DNA from: Pseudoflavonifractor sp. 60
Lineage (GTDB): Bacteria; Bacillota; Clostridia; Oscillospirales; Oscillospiraceae
Assembly: GCF_009911645.1 (NCBI RefSeq)
Contig: NZ_QWKI01000092.1
Location: 1-58,552 of the forward strand
Direction: 5' to 3'
DNA length: 58,552 bases
Made by a program: the position numbers and the translations under genes. Below are positions 18,698 to 28,509 of the stretch, piece after piece (positions within the stretch are counted from its first letter, which is position 1; every line of letters begins with the position of its first letter). Below the pieces are notes generated by a model. The model saw nothing but the letters and a program-made list of their open reading frames with translations. It did not search any database and had not been told where the DNA came from.

Positions 18698-21600
18698 TCT
18701 ATCTACAAAATACAGCCTTTGAAATTGAGGAAATTGGCATATTTGACGTGCAGCTCCGGGACCCGTCCCTGCCGATACCACTCCTGCGAACTGAAAACAA
18801 GCAGAATTTTGAACGGCTGCTGCATCTGGACACGCGGAATGGCCGAATTACCAGCTATCTGCCTGCCGATATGAGCCGTGTCAACGATGATTTCCGGGAA
18901 GTGCTGACAAGGCATCTGCTGACAGACCGGGACAAGGGGTACATTTCCCAATGGCTGCGCTCCGGCGAGAACAACCGGGGAATCGCCCATCGGCTGTCCC
19001 TTGCTTTCGCCAGCCGCGCCGAGACGGTCACGCTGGAGACCGGGGATATAGCGGACTATTTTACCTCTACCGTCAGTATGGCGGTGGAAATCCAGGACAA
19101 ATTCGGCACAAAGCTGTCCCTGTCCTGGGAGGCTGTCGCGCCTATCCTCCGTGCCCTCTGGCTGCAAGAGCTGGATGGTTTTTCCCATGAGCCGGTCCAG
19201 CGGGAGAGTGTGGAGCTGACAGGCCAGCTCCGCTATCAGGTGGGTGACAAGGTGGCTTTTGCCTACGGCGATCACGATGTCAGCGGAACCATTGAGGGTA
19301 TCGGTGATTTGGATGTTATCATTCATACCGGCCCTTATGCCTGGAGCCATCAGACTGTTACCAAAGACTTTTTCGAGGACGCTGTGCGCCATGACGAGCG
19401 CAACGCCGCCCTGTTTACCCCGGAGGCCCCCGCCGCTGAGGTTCAGCCACCGCCGACACCGCCCCAGGAGGAACAGCCGGAGGCCCCGCCCCCGGCTGGC
19501 GGCACCACAGCAACACCAGGGACCGCGACCCTCTATCCCGGCGATAAGAACGGCCTGCCCTATGATGTTGTTGTTCAGACCCTACATTTTGACGAGCCGG
19601 AACACGCGCAGCCGGAGCAGGCCCCCGCCGCTGAACAGGACGCTGCCACTGAAAATCTCCGCATCACCGATGACAACCTGGGCGTAGGCGGGCCAAGGGT
19701 CAAATACCGCATGAATGTGGAGGCCATCCGCACCTTGAAGCAGATCGAGGACGAGGGCCGGTCCGCCACCGAAGCAGAGCAGGAAATCCTGTCCCGCTAT
19801 GTAGGCTGGGGCGGCATCCCGGACGCCTTTGACCCGGACAAGGCCGAGTGGTCCGCCGAATATCAGGAGTTGAAAAGCCTGCTGACGGACAGCGAGTACA
19901 AATCGGCGCGGGCATCCACCCTCAATGCCCATTACACCAGCCCCCTGGTCATCAAGGCCATCTATGAGGCCATCGGGAGCATGGGCTTTGAAAAGGGAAA
20001 TATTCTGGAGCCGTCCTGCGGCGTGGGAAATTTCTTCGGCCTGCTGCCTGAAAGCATGGCCGCGTCCAAGCTGTACGGCGTGGAACTGGACAGCATCACC
20101 GGGCGTATCGCCCAGCAGCTCTACCCCAAAGCCCGGATCACAGTACGCGGCTACGAAAAAACAGACTTCCCGGACAGCTTTTTCGACCTCGCTATTGGTA
20201 ACGTACCCTTTGGCAATTATCCCGTGGTGGACCAGCGGTATGACCGGGAGAGGCTTCTGATCCATGACTATTTCTTTGCCAAAACGATTGATAAGGTCCG
20301 GGCGGGCGGCGTGATCGCGTTCATCACCTCCAACGGCATCAGCGGCGGCACAATGGACAAAAAGGATGATCGGGCGCGGCGGTACATGGCGCGGCGCTGC
20401 GATCTGCTGGGCGCGGTCCGCCTGCCGGACGGTGTGTTCCAGGCCAACGCCGGGACAGAAACCTCTATGTCCATCATGTTCCTCCAGAAGCGGGAAATTC
20501 CCTTACGGGAGAATGAGCCTTTGCCGGAGTGGGTGGAGGCGGAGATTATTGAGCGCCATACCTATATCGGGCAGGACGGCGAGGAACGCCCCGGCTTCGT
20601 AAGTATGAACCGCTATTTCCAGACCCACCCCGAAATGGTGCTGGGCGACTTGGAGATCACCTCCGGCCCCTATGGACCGCAGTTGGCGTGTAAGCCCCGG
20701 AAGGGCCAGGACTTTGCCCAGCAGCTCCGCACCGCCCTGTCCCACATCCACGGCGAAATCAAGCGGGTGGAGCTGTCCGAACTGGATGAGGAAATCGAGA
20801 CGGATTCCTTGATTCCAGCGGACCCAGGCATTGAACGATATTCCTTCGGCATCATTGACGGAGAGGTGTATTACCGAGAAACCTCCATGATGGCAAAGCC
20901 TGATTTGAGCGCCACAGCCAAGGCCCGCGTCAAGGGCATGGTGGAGCTGCGGGACTGTGTGCATCGGCTGATAAACCTTCAGATGGAGGACGCCGATGAA
21001 ATCTCCGTCCAAAAGGAGCGGCAGGCCCTCAACAGTCTGTATGACGCTTTCTCCAAAAAATACGGCCTGCTCAACAGCCGGGAAAACGCGCTGGCCTTTT
21101 CTGCGGACAGCTCCTATTTTCTGCTCTGCTCATTGGAGATGCTGGACAATGACGGGCGGCTGGAGCGCAAAGCGGATATGTTCACCAAGCGGACCATCAA
21201 GCCCCACAGGGCGGTCACTCATGTGGACACCGCCAGCGAAGCCTTGGCTGTCTCTATCGGGGAGAAGGCGCGGGTGGATATGCCCTATATGGCCCAACTC
21301 ACCGGGAAAACAGAGGAAGAATTGGAATCGGAGCTGTCCGGCGTGATCTTCCGGGCTATTCAATGTGAGGGAGACCCCAGCCGGAAAGACTGGTCCTCCG
21401 TTGATCTGAACAGTTTCCCCCTCGTTGCCGCCGATGAATACCTTTCCGGGAACGTGCGGCAGAAGCTGCGCATCGCCAAAGCGATGTATGATGCTCTGCC
21501 TGACGGGGAGAAGTACCGGCTGCGTCCCAACCTGGAGGCGCTGGAGACCGCCCAGCCCAAAGACCTGACCGCCTCGGAGATCGACCTTCGTCTGGGGGCT

Positions 21601-22512
21601 ACCTGGCTGGATAAGCGGTATGTTCAGCAGTTCATGTATGAGCTGTTCAAAACGCCGCCGGTACAACAGAAAAAAATCCATGTGAATTTCTCGGAATATA
21701 CCGGGGAATGGAACATCACCGGCAAAAATACTGTGACCGGCTATGATGTTGCCGCCAACACCACCTATGGCACGGACCGGCTCAACGCCTATCATATTCT
21801 GGAGGACACCTTAAACCTCCGCGATGTACGAATCTATGACACCATCAAGGACCCGGACGGCAAGGAACGCCGCGTTCTGAACCACAATGCCACCACCTTG
21901 GCTGCACAGAAGCAGCAGGCCATCAAGGACGCTTTTCGGGACTGGATATGGAAAGACCCCCAGCGGCGTCAGACCTTGGAGAAGCAGTACAATGAACTGT
22001 TCAACTCCATCCGGCCCCGTGAGTATGATGGGCGGCATATCGTGTTCGGCGGCATCAACCCGGAAATCACCCTGCGGGAGCATCAGCTCAACGCCATCGC
22101 CCATGTGCTGTACGGCGGAAATACGCTGCTGGCCCATGAGGTCGGCGCGGGCAAGACCTTTGAAATGACCGCCGCCGCGATGGAGAGCAAACGCCTGGGG
22201 CTGTGCCAAAAATCTCTGTTCGCCGTCCCCAACCACCTGATCGAACAGTGGGCCAGCGAGTTCCTGCGGCTGTACCCCACTGCCAATATCCTTGTTGCCT
22301 CCAAAAAGGACTTTGAGGGCAGGAACCGCAAAAAGTTCTGTTCCCGAATCGCTACCGGGAATTATGACGCGATCATCATGGGACACTCGCAGTTTGAACG
22401 GCTCCCCGTTTCCTATGAGCGGCGGGAGCAGTTGCTCCAGGACCAGATTCTGGAGATTGAACAGGGCATTGAGGAATTGGAGGACAGCGGAGCAGAGCGA
22501 TTCAGCGTCAAG
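18493..22512 (+). pseudogene. Giant methylase-helicase, fragment 3 (methylase and helicase motif I)
   Basis: The frame is open from 18493 to a stop at 22683, but homology ends at 22512. Early residues (PPYKPGDIVYLQNTAFEIEEIG) are followed by a Pro-rich linker. The methylase core comes next: VGWGGIPDAFD, EPSCGVGNFFGLLPESM (SAM-binding motif I) and AIGNVPFGNYPV (N-x-P-F catalytic motif). A later region holds the helicase Walker A (LLAHEVGAGKTFEM). The protein breaks at ...GAERFSVK, where a 14-bp sequence joins it to unrelated antisense DNA. The DEAH and later helicase motifs lie on the other strand at 44164-45500. The 57 residues after the break come from the lipoprotein gene read backwards. 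Confidence 0.85.
22499..22512 (+). repeat. 14-bp inverted repeat, left breakpoint
   Basis: GATTCAGCGTCAAG here equals the reverse complement of 45487-45500. To the left is helicase coding sequence; to the right is the lipoprotein gene on the minus strand. Both gene frames pass through the repeat in phase. Confidence 0.9.
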
Positions 22513-22919
22513 TCATCCAGCACGATCTGTTGTTCCAGCTCCGAACCGTCCGCTGTTTCAATTGGATTCCATTTGAAATATTCCCGGCTCACTTGCACAG
22601 ACATCCCGGCAGGAGCAATCTCGATTGGAACCTCCGGGTTATTCATAGCGTATAGGGGAGTACCCTCATCATCAACAGTCTGATAGTTGTATGCGTCCAT
22701 GACGAACGCTCCTGCTTTTTCCTCCAGCAAAGCCAGTAATTTTTGGCTGCGCTGTGCAATTTCCAAATACTTTGCATCGCTTTCATCTTCTCCGCTGTTA
22801 TAGACCACTGTGCGGTAAAGGGATTCCTCCCACTTGGGTTCCGCCGCCTCCTTCTCAGCGCAGCCTGCAAGTGCAAAAAGCGCAACCAATAGCACCGTCC
22901 ATTCTAATATCTTCTTCAT
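22499..22919 (-). pseudogene. ABC-associated lipoprotein, N-terminal fragment
   Basis: ATG at 22919 follows AAGGAG and opens a lipoprotein signal (MKKILEWTVLLVALFALAGC). Mature sequence follows (AEKEAAEPKWEESLYRTVVY; SREYFKWNPIETADGSELEQ). It resembles the extracellular part of bacteriocin-associated integral membrane proteins. Homology stops at DLTLN, at the 14-bp repeat. The remainder is at 45487-45925 on the plus strand. Joined through the repeat they form one 281-aa frame with no stop. It lies 60 bp downstream of the ABC permease, so it was the third gene of that operon. Confidence 0.8.
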
Positions 22920-22979
22920 CTTACATTCACTCCTTGTTTGTAAATTGGTTCATTTTTGAAAGAACCCAGCATTTCCTTC

Positions 22980-25547
22980 TCATTGCCGCAGCCGTTCGAT
23001 GATGCTGGCCTTGGCGATTTGCCGGTACAAGAGTGCTGGTATCGCTATGGTCAGGAGGATAAGGAATGGATAGATTACCAGCATGGGCCACATAACAAAG
23101 CGATAGGTGAAAAACCAAATCCCACCGGAAATTCCCCGCACGACTATTACAGAAAACAGAACGCCGAGAACAGCCGATGTGAGGATTGTTCCCACTGCGT
23201 AATACAGCCCCTCAAAAGAAAGCATACGCTTTAGTTGCTTGCCGGTCATACCGATGCTTTGCAGCATGGCAAATTCCTTTTTGCGGGTGATAACGCTTGT
23301 CAGGACAGAGTTCACAAAGTTTGCGATGCCGATAATTCCGATGATGATACTCAATGCCCCTCCGATGGTAATGATCAGGGAAGTGAGGTCATCAAAGGAG
23401 CTGGTATAGGTCGCCTTGGATTCAAAATCCATACTCGGCTCCACACTGTCGATATAGCTGTTCAAAAACTCTGCCATTTCCGCTTCCGTTCCCTCTTTCA
23501 CATCAAAGGGAAAGCTGACCAGATGGGGGTTCTCGCACAGCGGCAGGAAGATTTCTGTCGGGAGATAGAACCGAGACTCACCTGTGTTGCGGGTGGTGGC
23601 CGTGTTCTCGTTGGCCCGGACTTTTGCCATGATGATAAAGTCATAGCTGTCTGTAATGGTGGTGGAAAGTTCCTCCGCTTTCAGGTGGTTGATCTGTACT
23701 GTATCACCCACGCTGATATTGGGGTTCTCTATGACAGTTCCATCGTCGTTACACTCTACGCTCAACAGGATATACTTTCCTGATTTCAGCTTTTCCAGGT
23801 CGATGGTTCCCTCTATGACTTCCATTCCATTCAACAGAAAATCGTCCGCGCCATACAGTCTTACAAAAGGATTTCCGTTCAGGTCTTTGTTATAGCTGAA
23901 AAAAGCATTGTGTTCTGTTGAAAACGGTTCTTCCAGCATCCAGGAGGAATAGAGCCTGCCGCCGTCCTCAAAACTGCTGTTTTGTCTGACGGCCTCAATG
24001 AAGGTATCGGACAGATCATGTTCGCTTTTTTCAACCTGGTACTGGAAAAACTCTGCGTTGGAAATCACAAAGTCCGTATCCATAAATTTTGCAATATACT
24101 TGTCAATATCAAAGCCGCTGGACAGGGTGAATACCGTGTTGAACAGCACCAAACTCAATGTCATGGACACAATCACCAGCACAGTACGCTTGCGGTTGCG
24201 GCCCAGGTTTGCTAGCGCCATAAAGTGGAGCTTCGCGCCGTGGGTCGATTTTTTGTCTTTGGCTCTGCGCTTTCCAAATGCTGTCGTATCATTTTCCGTG
24301 TAGCGGATGGCCTCAATTGCCGAAACCGTTCCGGCGATCTTCGCGGGCTTGCGGACGCTGACAAAGACGGTAAAAAGGGCGAAAGCAGCAGAACCAATGA
24401 AAATCAGAGGATTTACCGTTACTTTAACACCGGCGTCCGCAGTATAACTCGTTCCGTTCATCAGGAAAGGCACCAAGGCCCGGCCAATGAAGAAGCCCAC
24501 CAGCAGGCCGATGGGAATACCAATCAGGGACAGGCGGAGCGCCTGCCGGTTGATTAGACGCTTAATCTGCCGCTTTGTTGTACCCAGCGTTTTTAGCTGT
24601 CCGTAGGACTGAATATCCTGAATAACGGAAATCTGAAAAATGTTGTAGATAATCAAATACCCTGTTACGACAATCAACGCGACGCCAACAAGGCCGGAAA
24701 TCAGCATGGCAGGATTGTCCGTTAATGTGCCGCTCTGATAGGCCGGACTGACACGGGCAATCACATAATTGCCGTTCTCCTTGCTGCCGCCCATCGTGTC
24801 GCAGGTATAGCCGGTTTCGGAAAGAAGCTGGTGGAGCTGGGCTTCTATGTCGCCGTTCCCTCTGAACATCACATAGGCGGAGACAACGCCGGAATAATCA
24901 TTGTCCACGGGATAGGTATAGGTCAAAATGTCCGAATGAGCATCCACAAAGGCTTTCGACACGACCAGCCGCCCGATGTTGCTCAAGCTGTCAGTTTCCC
25001 AAAAGCCGCAGAGGGTGAAATCAGTGGTGTACTCTGTCCCCTTAATGTCATAGGTCAGTGAAACGGTTTCCCCGATCTGCGCCGGTACACCCAGGGCATC
25101 CAGCGTTTTTGTGTCCGCGATGATCTCGTTTTCTGCTTCGGGCCGGTGGCCTGTTGTGGGGGTGTAACGGGCAAATTCTAATGCGGTATCGTCCATATAC
25201 CACAGGTCAGAGCGCCAGCGTTCCAGCCCCGGATTTTTCAGCCGGTAGGAAACCGCCTTTGTATAGGCGATGCGGTCAATCAAGGGATTTCCCGCCACAT
25301 CGCCGTAAACTTCATCGCTGATATAGTTTAAGACCGCCTGTCCATCGCCACCAGCCTTACGGATGTTCTGATCGTGAACGGTGTCCATCAGGCCAGAACC
25401 CAGGGTGAAGATCGTGGTAAAAAGTATGGTTGTCAGAACGATTGCGATGATCGCAATGATATTCCTGCTCTTGCTTGCTTTGAAATAGCGGCCTGACAGC
25501 TTTTTTATGACAGCGCCGTTGTTATTGCCAAATAAAATGTCATTCAT
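22980..25547 (-). CDS. FtsX-type ABC transporter permease
   Basis: The protein has 855 aa. I choose ATG 25547, because the upstream extension lacks family features. There is a first transmembrane helix (IIAIIAIVLTTILFTTIFTLG), a large extracellular domain, then three helices (MLISGLVGVALIVVTGYLIIY, RLSLIGIPIGLLVGFFIG, LIFIGSAAFALFTVFVS). A second half repeats the pattern, with VLVIVSMTLSLVLFNTVFTL and a last helix set (SLIITIGGALSIIIGIIGIANFVNS onwards). This duplicated FtsX/MacB layout is typical of peptide-antibiotic resistance or signalling transporters. It starts 13 nt after the ATPase stop and is probably controlled by the adjacent two-component system. Confidence 0.88.
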   Translation of the reverse strand: MNDILFGNNNGAVIKKLSGRYFKASKSRNIIAIIAIVLTTILFTTIFTLGSGLMDTVHDQNIRKAGGDGQAVLNYISDEVYGDVAGNPLIDRIAYTKAVSYRLKNPGLERWRSDLWYMDDTALEFARYTPTTGHRPEAENEIIADTKTLDALGVPAQIGETVSLTYDIKGTEYTTDFTLCGFWETDSLSNIGRLVVSKAFVDAHSDILTYTYPVDNDYSGVVSAYVMFRGNGDIEAQLHQLLSETGYTCDTMGGSKENGNYVIARVSPAYQSGTLTDNPAMLISGLVGVALIVVTGYLIIYNIFQISVIQDIQSYGQLKTLGTTKRQIKRLINRQALRLSLIGIPIGLLVGFFIGRALVPFLMNGTSYTADAGVKVTVNPLIFIGSAAFALFTVFVSVRKPAKIAGTVSAIEAIRYTENDTTAFGKRRAKDKKSTHGAKLHFMALANLGRNRKRTVLVIVSMTLSLVLFNTVFTLSSGFDIDKYIAKFMDTDFVISNAEFFQYQVEKSEHDLSDTFIEAVRQNSSFEDGGRLYSSWMLEEPFSTEHNAFFSYNKDLNGNPFVRLYGADDFLLNGMEVIEGTIDLEKLKSGKYILLSVECNDDGTVIENPNISVGDTVQINHLKAEELSTTITDSYDFIIMAKVRANENTATTRNTGESRFYLPTEIFLPLCENPHLVSFPFDVKEGTEAEMAEFLNSYIDSVEPSMDFESKATYTSSFDDLTSLIITIGGALSIIIGIIGIANFVNSVLTSVITRKKEFAMLQSIGMTGKQLKRMLSFEGLYYAVGTILTSAVLGVLFSVIVVRGISGGIWFFTYRFVMWPMLVIYPFLILLTIAIPALLYRQIAKASIIERLRQ

Positions 25548-25560
25548 CGTCAGCGCCCCC

Positions 25561-26226
25561 TTACTCAAAAATCCGGCCATCCTCAATGCGGATAATGCGG
25601 TCGGCCAGCTGGGCGATCTCGTTGTTATGGGTTATCATCACCAGCGTTTGATGAAATTTGATGCTGGTTGCTTTCAACAGGCCCAGCACATCGCCGCTTG
25701 TCCGGCTGTCCAGATTGCCGGTCGGTTCATCTGCCAAGACGATGGCGGGCTTGGAAACAAGGGCGCGGGCAATGGCGACACGCTGCTGCTGTCCGCCGGA
25801 CAGGTTGTTGGGCATATTGTTCAGCTTGTCCTCCAGGGCCAGGAGGCGCACTACTTCGTTCATGAATTTTTTGTCTACGGTATCGCCGTCCAGTTCCACG
25901 GGCAGGACAATGTTTTCATAGACGTTCAGAACAGGGACAAGGTTGTAATTCTGGAAGATAAAGCCGATGTTGCGCCTGCGGAAAATGGTGAGCTGCTCGT
26001 CGTTCAGCTTGGCCAGCTCTTTGCCCTTGATCTGAACGCTGCCGGAGGTCGGCACATCCAGACCGCCCATCATGTTCAGCAAAGTAGACTTGCCGCTGCC
26101 GGAGGTTCCGACGATAGCGACAAATTCCCCTTGCTCGACGGAGAGCGTCACGCCGTCCAGCGCCTTTGTGATGTTCGGCTCTGTGCCGTAGTATTTTTTG
26201 AGGTCAGTTGTTTGCAAAATGCTCAT
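25561..26226 (-). CDS. ABC transporter ATPase (MacB/BceA type)
   Basis: The protein has 221 aa. Walker A is GTSGSGKST, the Q-loop region is [16 protein letters not shown], the signature is [16 protein letters not shown], Walker B is [13 protein letters not shown], and the switch His is in MITHN. All are intact. I choose ATG 26226: AAAGG lies 12 nt upstream, and upstream in-frame codons overlap the operator region. It pairs with the FtsX-type permease at 22980-25547. Exporters of this type move peptides or lipid-linked antibiotics off the membrane. Confidence 0.92.
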   Translation of the reverse strand: MSILQTTDLKKYYGTEPNITKALDGVTLSVEQGEFVAIVGTSGSGKSTLLNMMGGLDVPTSGSVQIKGKELAKLNDEQLTIFRRRNIGFIFQNYNLVPVLNVYENIVLPVELDGDTVDKKFMNEVVRLLALEDKLNNMPNNLSGGQQQRVAIARALVSKPAIVLADEPTGNLDSRTSGDVLGLLKATSIKFHQTLVMITHNNEIAQLADRIIRIEDGRIFE

Positions 26227-26256
26227 GGTAAGCACCATCCTTTCTGTGATGCCGCC

Positions 26257-26336
26257 ATCATAACAGCCAATTCTCACAGAAATGTCACAGGGCGCTGGTT
26301 TTTTTGCCCTTGAAATGTCACAATTTCGTGACATTT
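26257..26336 (-). promoter_or_regulatory. Promoter and operators of the ABC operon
   Basis: On the minus strand two half-sites with an 11-bp period (TGTGACATTTC then TGTGAGAATTG) lie at about 26269-26290, upstream of a -10 TATGAT at 26257-26262. Further upstream is a palindrome at 26313-26336 (ATGTCAC, 6-nt centre, GTGACAT). The same TGTGA half-sites precede the response regulator gene (30236-30263), which suggests regulation by that OmpR-type regulator. Confidence 0.65.
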
Positions 26337-26382
26337 TAAAAGTCGATCTTTTGCTGTATAGCTTCCATACAAGCTGAAATGA

Positions 26383-26820
26383 TTAAGGCCAATATCCCCA
26401 GTCAATTCCCGGATAACGCCTTCCAGTTCTGATGAAATACTCAATGGCCTTCACACCGGCATCCATATCCGTGATGGCCTGACATTTCGGAATAGGGATT
26501 TGACCGTCATAGTCGATGGGGCTATATACATTTTCATCTCTCAAATCAACTTCGTCCAGCTGAACCACGGTGTCAGCAAACTCCGAATTGTAGCAAAAAT
26601 AGGTCTCTGTCTCGTTATGGTCATAGCAAAGAGACAGCCAATCTCCATCTGATACTACTTCCAGGCAACCACGGTGTCCTTCTCCGTCAGGGTCCAGATA
26701 CAAAATGATTTCTATCTCTTTGGGCACCTCGTGTAATATCTTAGAGATCAAGTCCGTCGTAATTTCATCTTCCTCGTATTGTTCACCATGAGAATTGTCT
26801 TCAATGTACTTTACGGCCAC
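26383..26820 (-). CDS. Small acidic protein, possibly Imm1-like immunity protein
   Basis: The protein has 145 aa, is rich in Asp and Glu, and has no signal peptide. Its end (CQAITDMDAGVKAIEYFIRTGRRYPGIDWGYW) resembles the C-terminus of Imm1-type immunity proteins, where a helix is followed by an Asp-Trp ending. The middle is beta-strand-like (ETYFCYNSEFADTVVQLDEVD). It is followed upstream by another small unknown gene, and the region is AT-rich compared with the ICE core. The immunity role is inference; no toxin gene is visible nearby. Confidence 0.55.
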   Translation of the reverse strand: MAVKYIEDNSHGEQYEEDEITTDLISKILHEVPKEIEIILYLDPDGEGHRGCLEVVSDGDWLSLCYDHNETETYFCYNSEFADTVVQLDEVDLRDENVYSPIDYDGQIPIPKCQAITDMDAGVKAIEYFIRTGRRYPGIDWGYWP

Positions 26821-26830
26821 TGCGTCAGGG

Positions 26831-27184
26831 TCATAGGATGGAATAATCTTCCTTGACCTTATATATCCTAAAGGCGCAATCCTTTTCCAAGCGAATATTT
26901 GCCCATTTTTTCCCTATCTGTCTCACAAAGTAGTTTTCGTCCTCTGGAAATATCTGCTTTGTCATAAATCTTAACAGATCCAGTGCATTGGCAGACTCTT
27001 TCAACACAAATTCAAGCGTACTCCATCCATCAATTACAGGTGAATATATTTCATGAATCATCTCAAAAAATAAATCGTCTCCGCTGATTGGTATTTTTCT
27101 TATTAAGTCCCCCTTTCTATCTCCAAGCATACTTTTCAGTAGGGCATATTGGTTACTGTCAAGCATTACTTCATATATTTCCAT
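26831..27184 (-). CDS. Small hypothetical protein
   Basis: The protein has 117 aa. ATG 27184 has a weak AAAGGAG-like site upstream. There are no transmembrane segments or known motifs. It has mixed charge and alternates helix-like and strand-like stretches (FFEMIHEIYSPVIDGWSTLEFVL is one helix region). The gene ends 10 nt before the Imm1-like gene, so the two are probably co-transcribed. I do not recognise the family. Its size and AT-rich setting fit a second immunity-type gene, but this is a guess. Confidence 0.5.
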   Translation of the reverse strand: MEIYEVMLDSNQYALLKSMLGDRKGDLIRKIPISGDDLFFEMIHEIYSPVIDGWSTLEFVLKESANALDLLRFMTKQIFPEDENYFVRQIGKKWANIRLEKDCAFRIYKVKEDYSIL

Positions 27185-27227
27185 TTTCTGCTCCTTTTAT
27201 TGAGACTCTTCTATCCTGATTTATCGG

Positions 27228-27293
27228 TTAGTTTGGCGGCTCGGCCCACCGAACCAGCTCTATGGGGGAAATCTGATAACGCTTTTTGCTCAT
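27228..27293 (-). CDS. Possible 21-aa peptide or gene remnant
   Basis: ATG 27293 has AGGAGG 8 nt upstream and encodes MSKKRYQISPIELVRWAEPP plus one residue. The good ribosome binding site suggests either a real micropeptide or the intact start of a gene truncated by rearrangement. The surrounding 229-bp gap has no other coding signal. Confidence 0.3.
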   Translation of the reverse strand: MSKKRYQISPIELVRWAEPPN

Positions 27294-27413
27294 AACACCG
27301 TCCTCCTATTACCTCTACTGATTTATATATCCGCAACATCCGCTTGTTCCATGCGGCGTACAGTATAATCACCAGAGAAAAGAGATATATCCATTTGCAT
27401 TTTTATAGAGCCA

Positions 27414-28307
27414 TCAATCCAGAATATCCAACCGCTTATAATCTGCGATTCTCTTTCCGGCCTCCTCCCAGGTGAGGCGGTCGCGGACAAAATCATAGTC
27501 GCTCCAAATACGCTGGAGTTCCGCCTTGATCTGAGGGACATCCTCCAGCCTGTCCACGCTGGTGCGGACGTAGTAGTCGGGCAGCAGGGCGCAGCCCACT
27601 ATGCTACTCTCGGCCGTGGGCAGCTCCTCCGCGCCCTGGCTCAGGGCGGCCAGCAACCGCAGGTGGTTGTCGGTATAACCATTGAGTTCCTGTTCCACTC
27701 CAAACGGGCCGTTCAGGTCGAACAGTTGGAAGGGGACCCTACCTGGAACCTCGATCTCGCCACTGTAATAGACTGGCTTTCCGTTGAGTTCATAGAGAGC
27801 GTTGCACATATCCATCAGGCGCTGGTAGGCTTCTTGAGAGGGTAAGGTCTGGAGGGAGTGAAACATCAAATCCACAGCCCAATCCAGTTGGCCCAGCACC
27901 TCACAGCCCGGCAGCCTGGCCAGCCGCTCTCCCAGCCGCACCAGCCGGGCAATGGACAGCAGACCCCACACCCGGACTTGGGGATCGCTCAGTTCCTCCG
28001 CCCTGGCCTCAATTTCGGCGGGAATGGCGTTGTAGAAAAGTCCGTCCTCATCCTCCAGCCGTCCAATGCGGTCGGAGCAATCGTCCATCAGTTTCTCCCC
28101 CACCTTATCATAGATATTGCCGTCAGCACTGTAAATGGTGTCCGCCCGGTGGAGCCACAGATGAGCCTTATGTAGATTGCCCGCATCCATAGCGGTCACA
28201 CCCAGCTCGTAATAGGTTCTGGACACCCCAGCCCAGTCCTTTTTTCTCTGGAGATCAGCCAGCCGTTCCTCCGGGGCTTTCACTTCCTTTTTCCCAAATC
28301 CAAACAT
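27414..28307 (-). CDS. Hypothetical helical-repeat protein
   Basis: The protein has 297 aa. I choose ATG 28307, with AGGAG about 9 nt upstream, over an ATG 9 nt further upstream. Residues 10-75 look like two TPR-like helical pairs (RLADLQRKKDWAGVSRTYYE; AMDAGNLHKAHLWLHRADTI). The rest is Leu-rich and helical, with an internal strand-rich part (KPVYYSGEIEVPGRVPFQLF). There is no signal peptide and no catalytic motif. I do not recognise the family. It lies upstream of the two small genes on the same strand and may belong with them. Confidence 0.6.
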   Translation of the reverse strand: MFGFGKKEVKAPEERLADLQRKKDWAGVSRTYYELGVTAMDAGNLHKAHLWLHRADTIYSADGNIYDKVGEKLMDDCSDRIGRLEDEDGLFYNAIPAEIEARAEELSDPQVRVWGLLSIARLVRLGERLARLPGCEVLGQLDWAVDLMFHSLQTLPSQEAYQRLMDMCNALYELNGKPVYYSGEIEVPGRVPFQLFDLNGPFGVEQELNGYTDNHLRLLAALSQGAEELPTAESSIVGCALLPDYYVRTSVDRLEDVPQIKAELQRIWSDYDFVRDRLTWEEAGKRIADYKRLDILD

Positions 28308-28417
28308 AAAAATCATCTCCTGTTGTATTTTGTTGACATGAAATAATCATGCCATCCTAAACGCTCTAATTTATGTTTCCCTCTGCATTTCATAGAAAAA
28401 TCCCGATTTCACTGTGA

Positions 28418-28509
28418 TGCCGCCTATTATAGCGCAGAAACCTAAAATTGTATATGCTGCCGGTGTAATCTCAAGGTAATCTCAAGGTTCCCTCAAAGAT
28501 AGCTCGAGG
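28418..28509 (+). repeat. 92-bp repeat, copy A (operator-type sequence)
   Basis: This stretch is about 92% identical to 48081-48172. It contains TATTATAGCGCAGAAACC, TGTATATGCTG, then direct repeats of TCAAGG with an 11-bp period. At copy B the repeat is the control region of an ABC operon. Here it overlaps the 3' end of a histidine kinase gene, whose last eight codons come from it, and no ABC operon follows. This looks like a recombination scar. Confidence 0.8.

Noticed and set aside
22513-22683. C-terminal extension of helicase fragment 3 as a novel domain
   Set aside because: It is the lipoprotein gene read on the wrong strand, created by the inversion junction.
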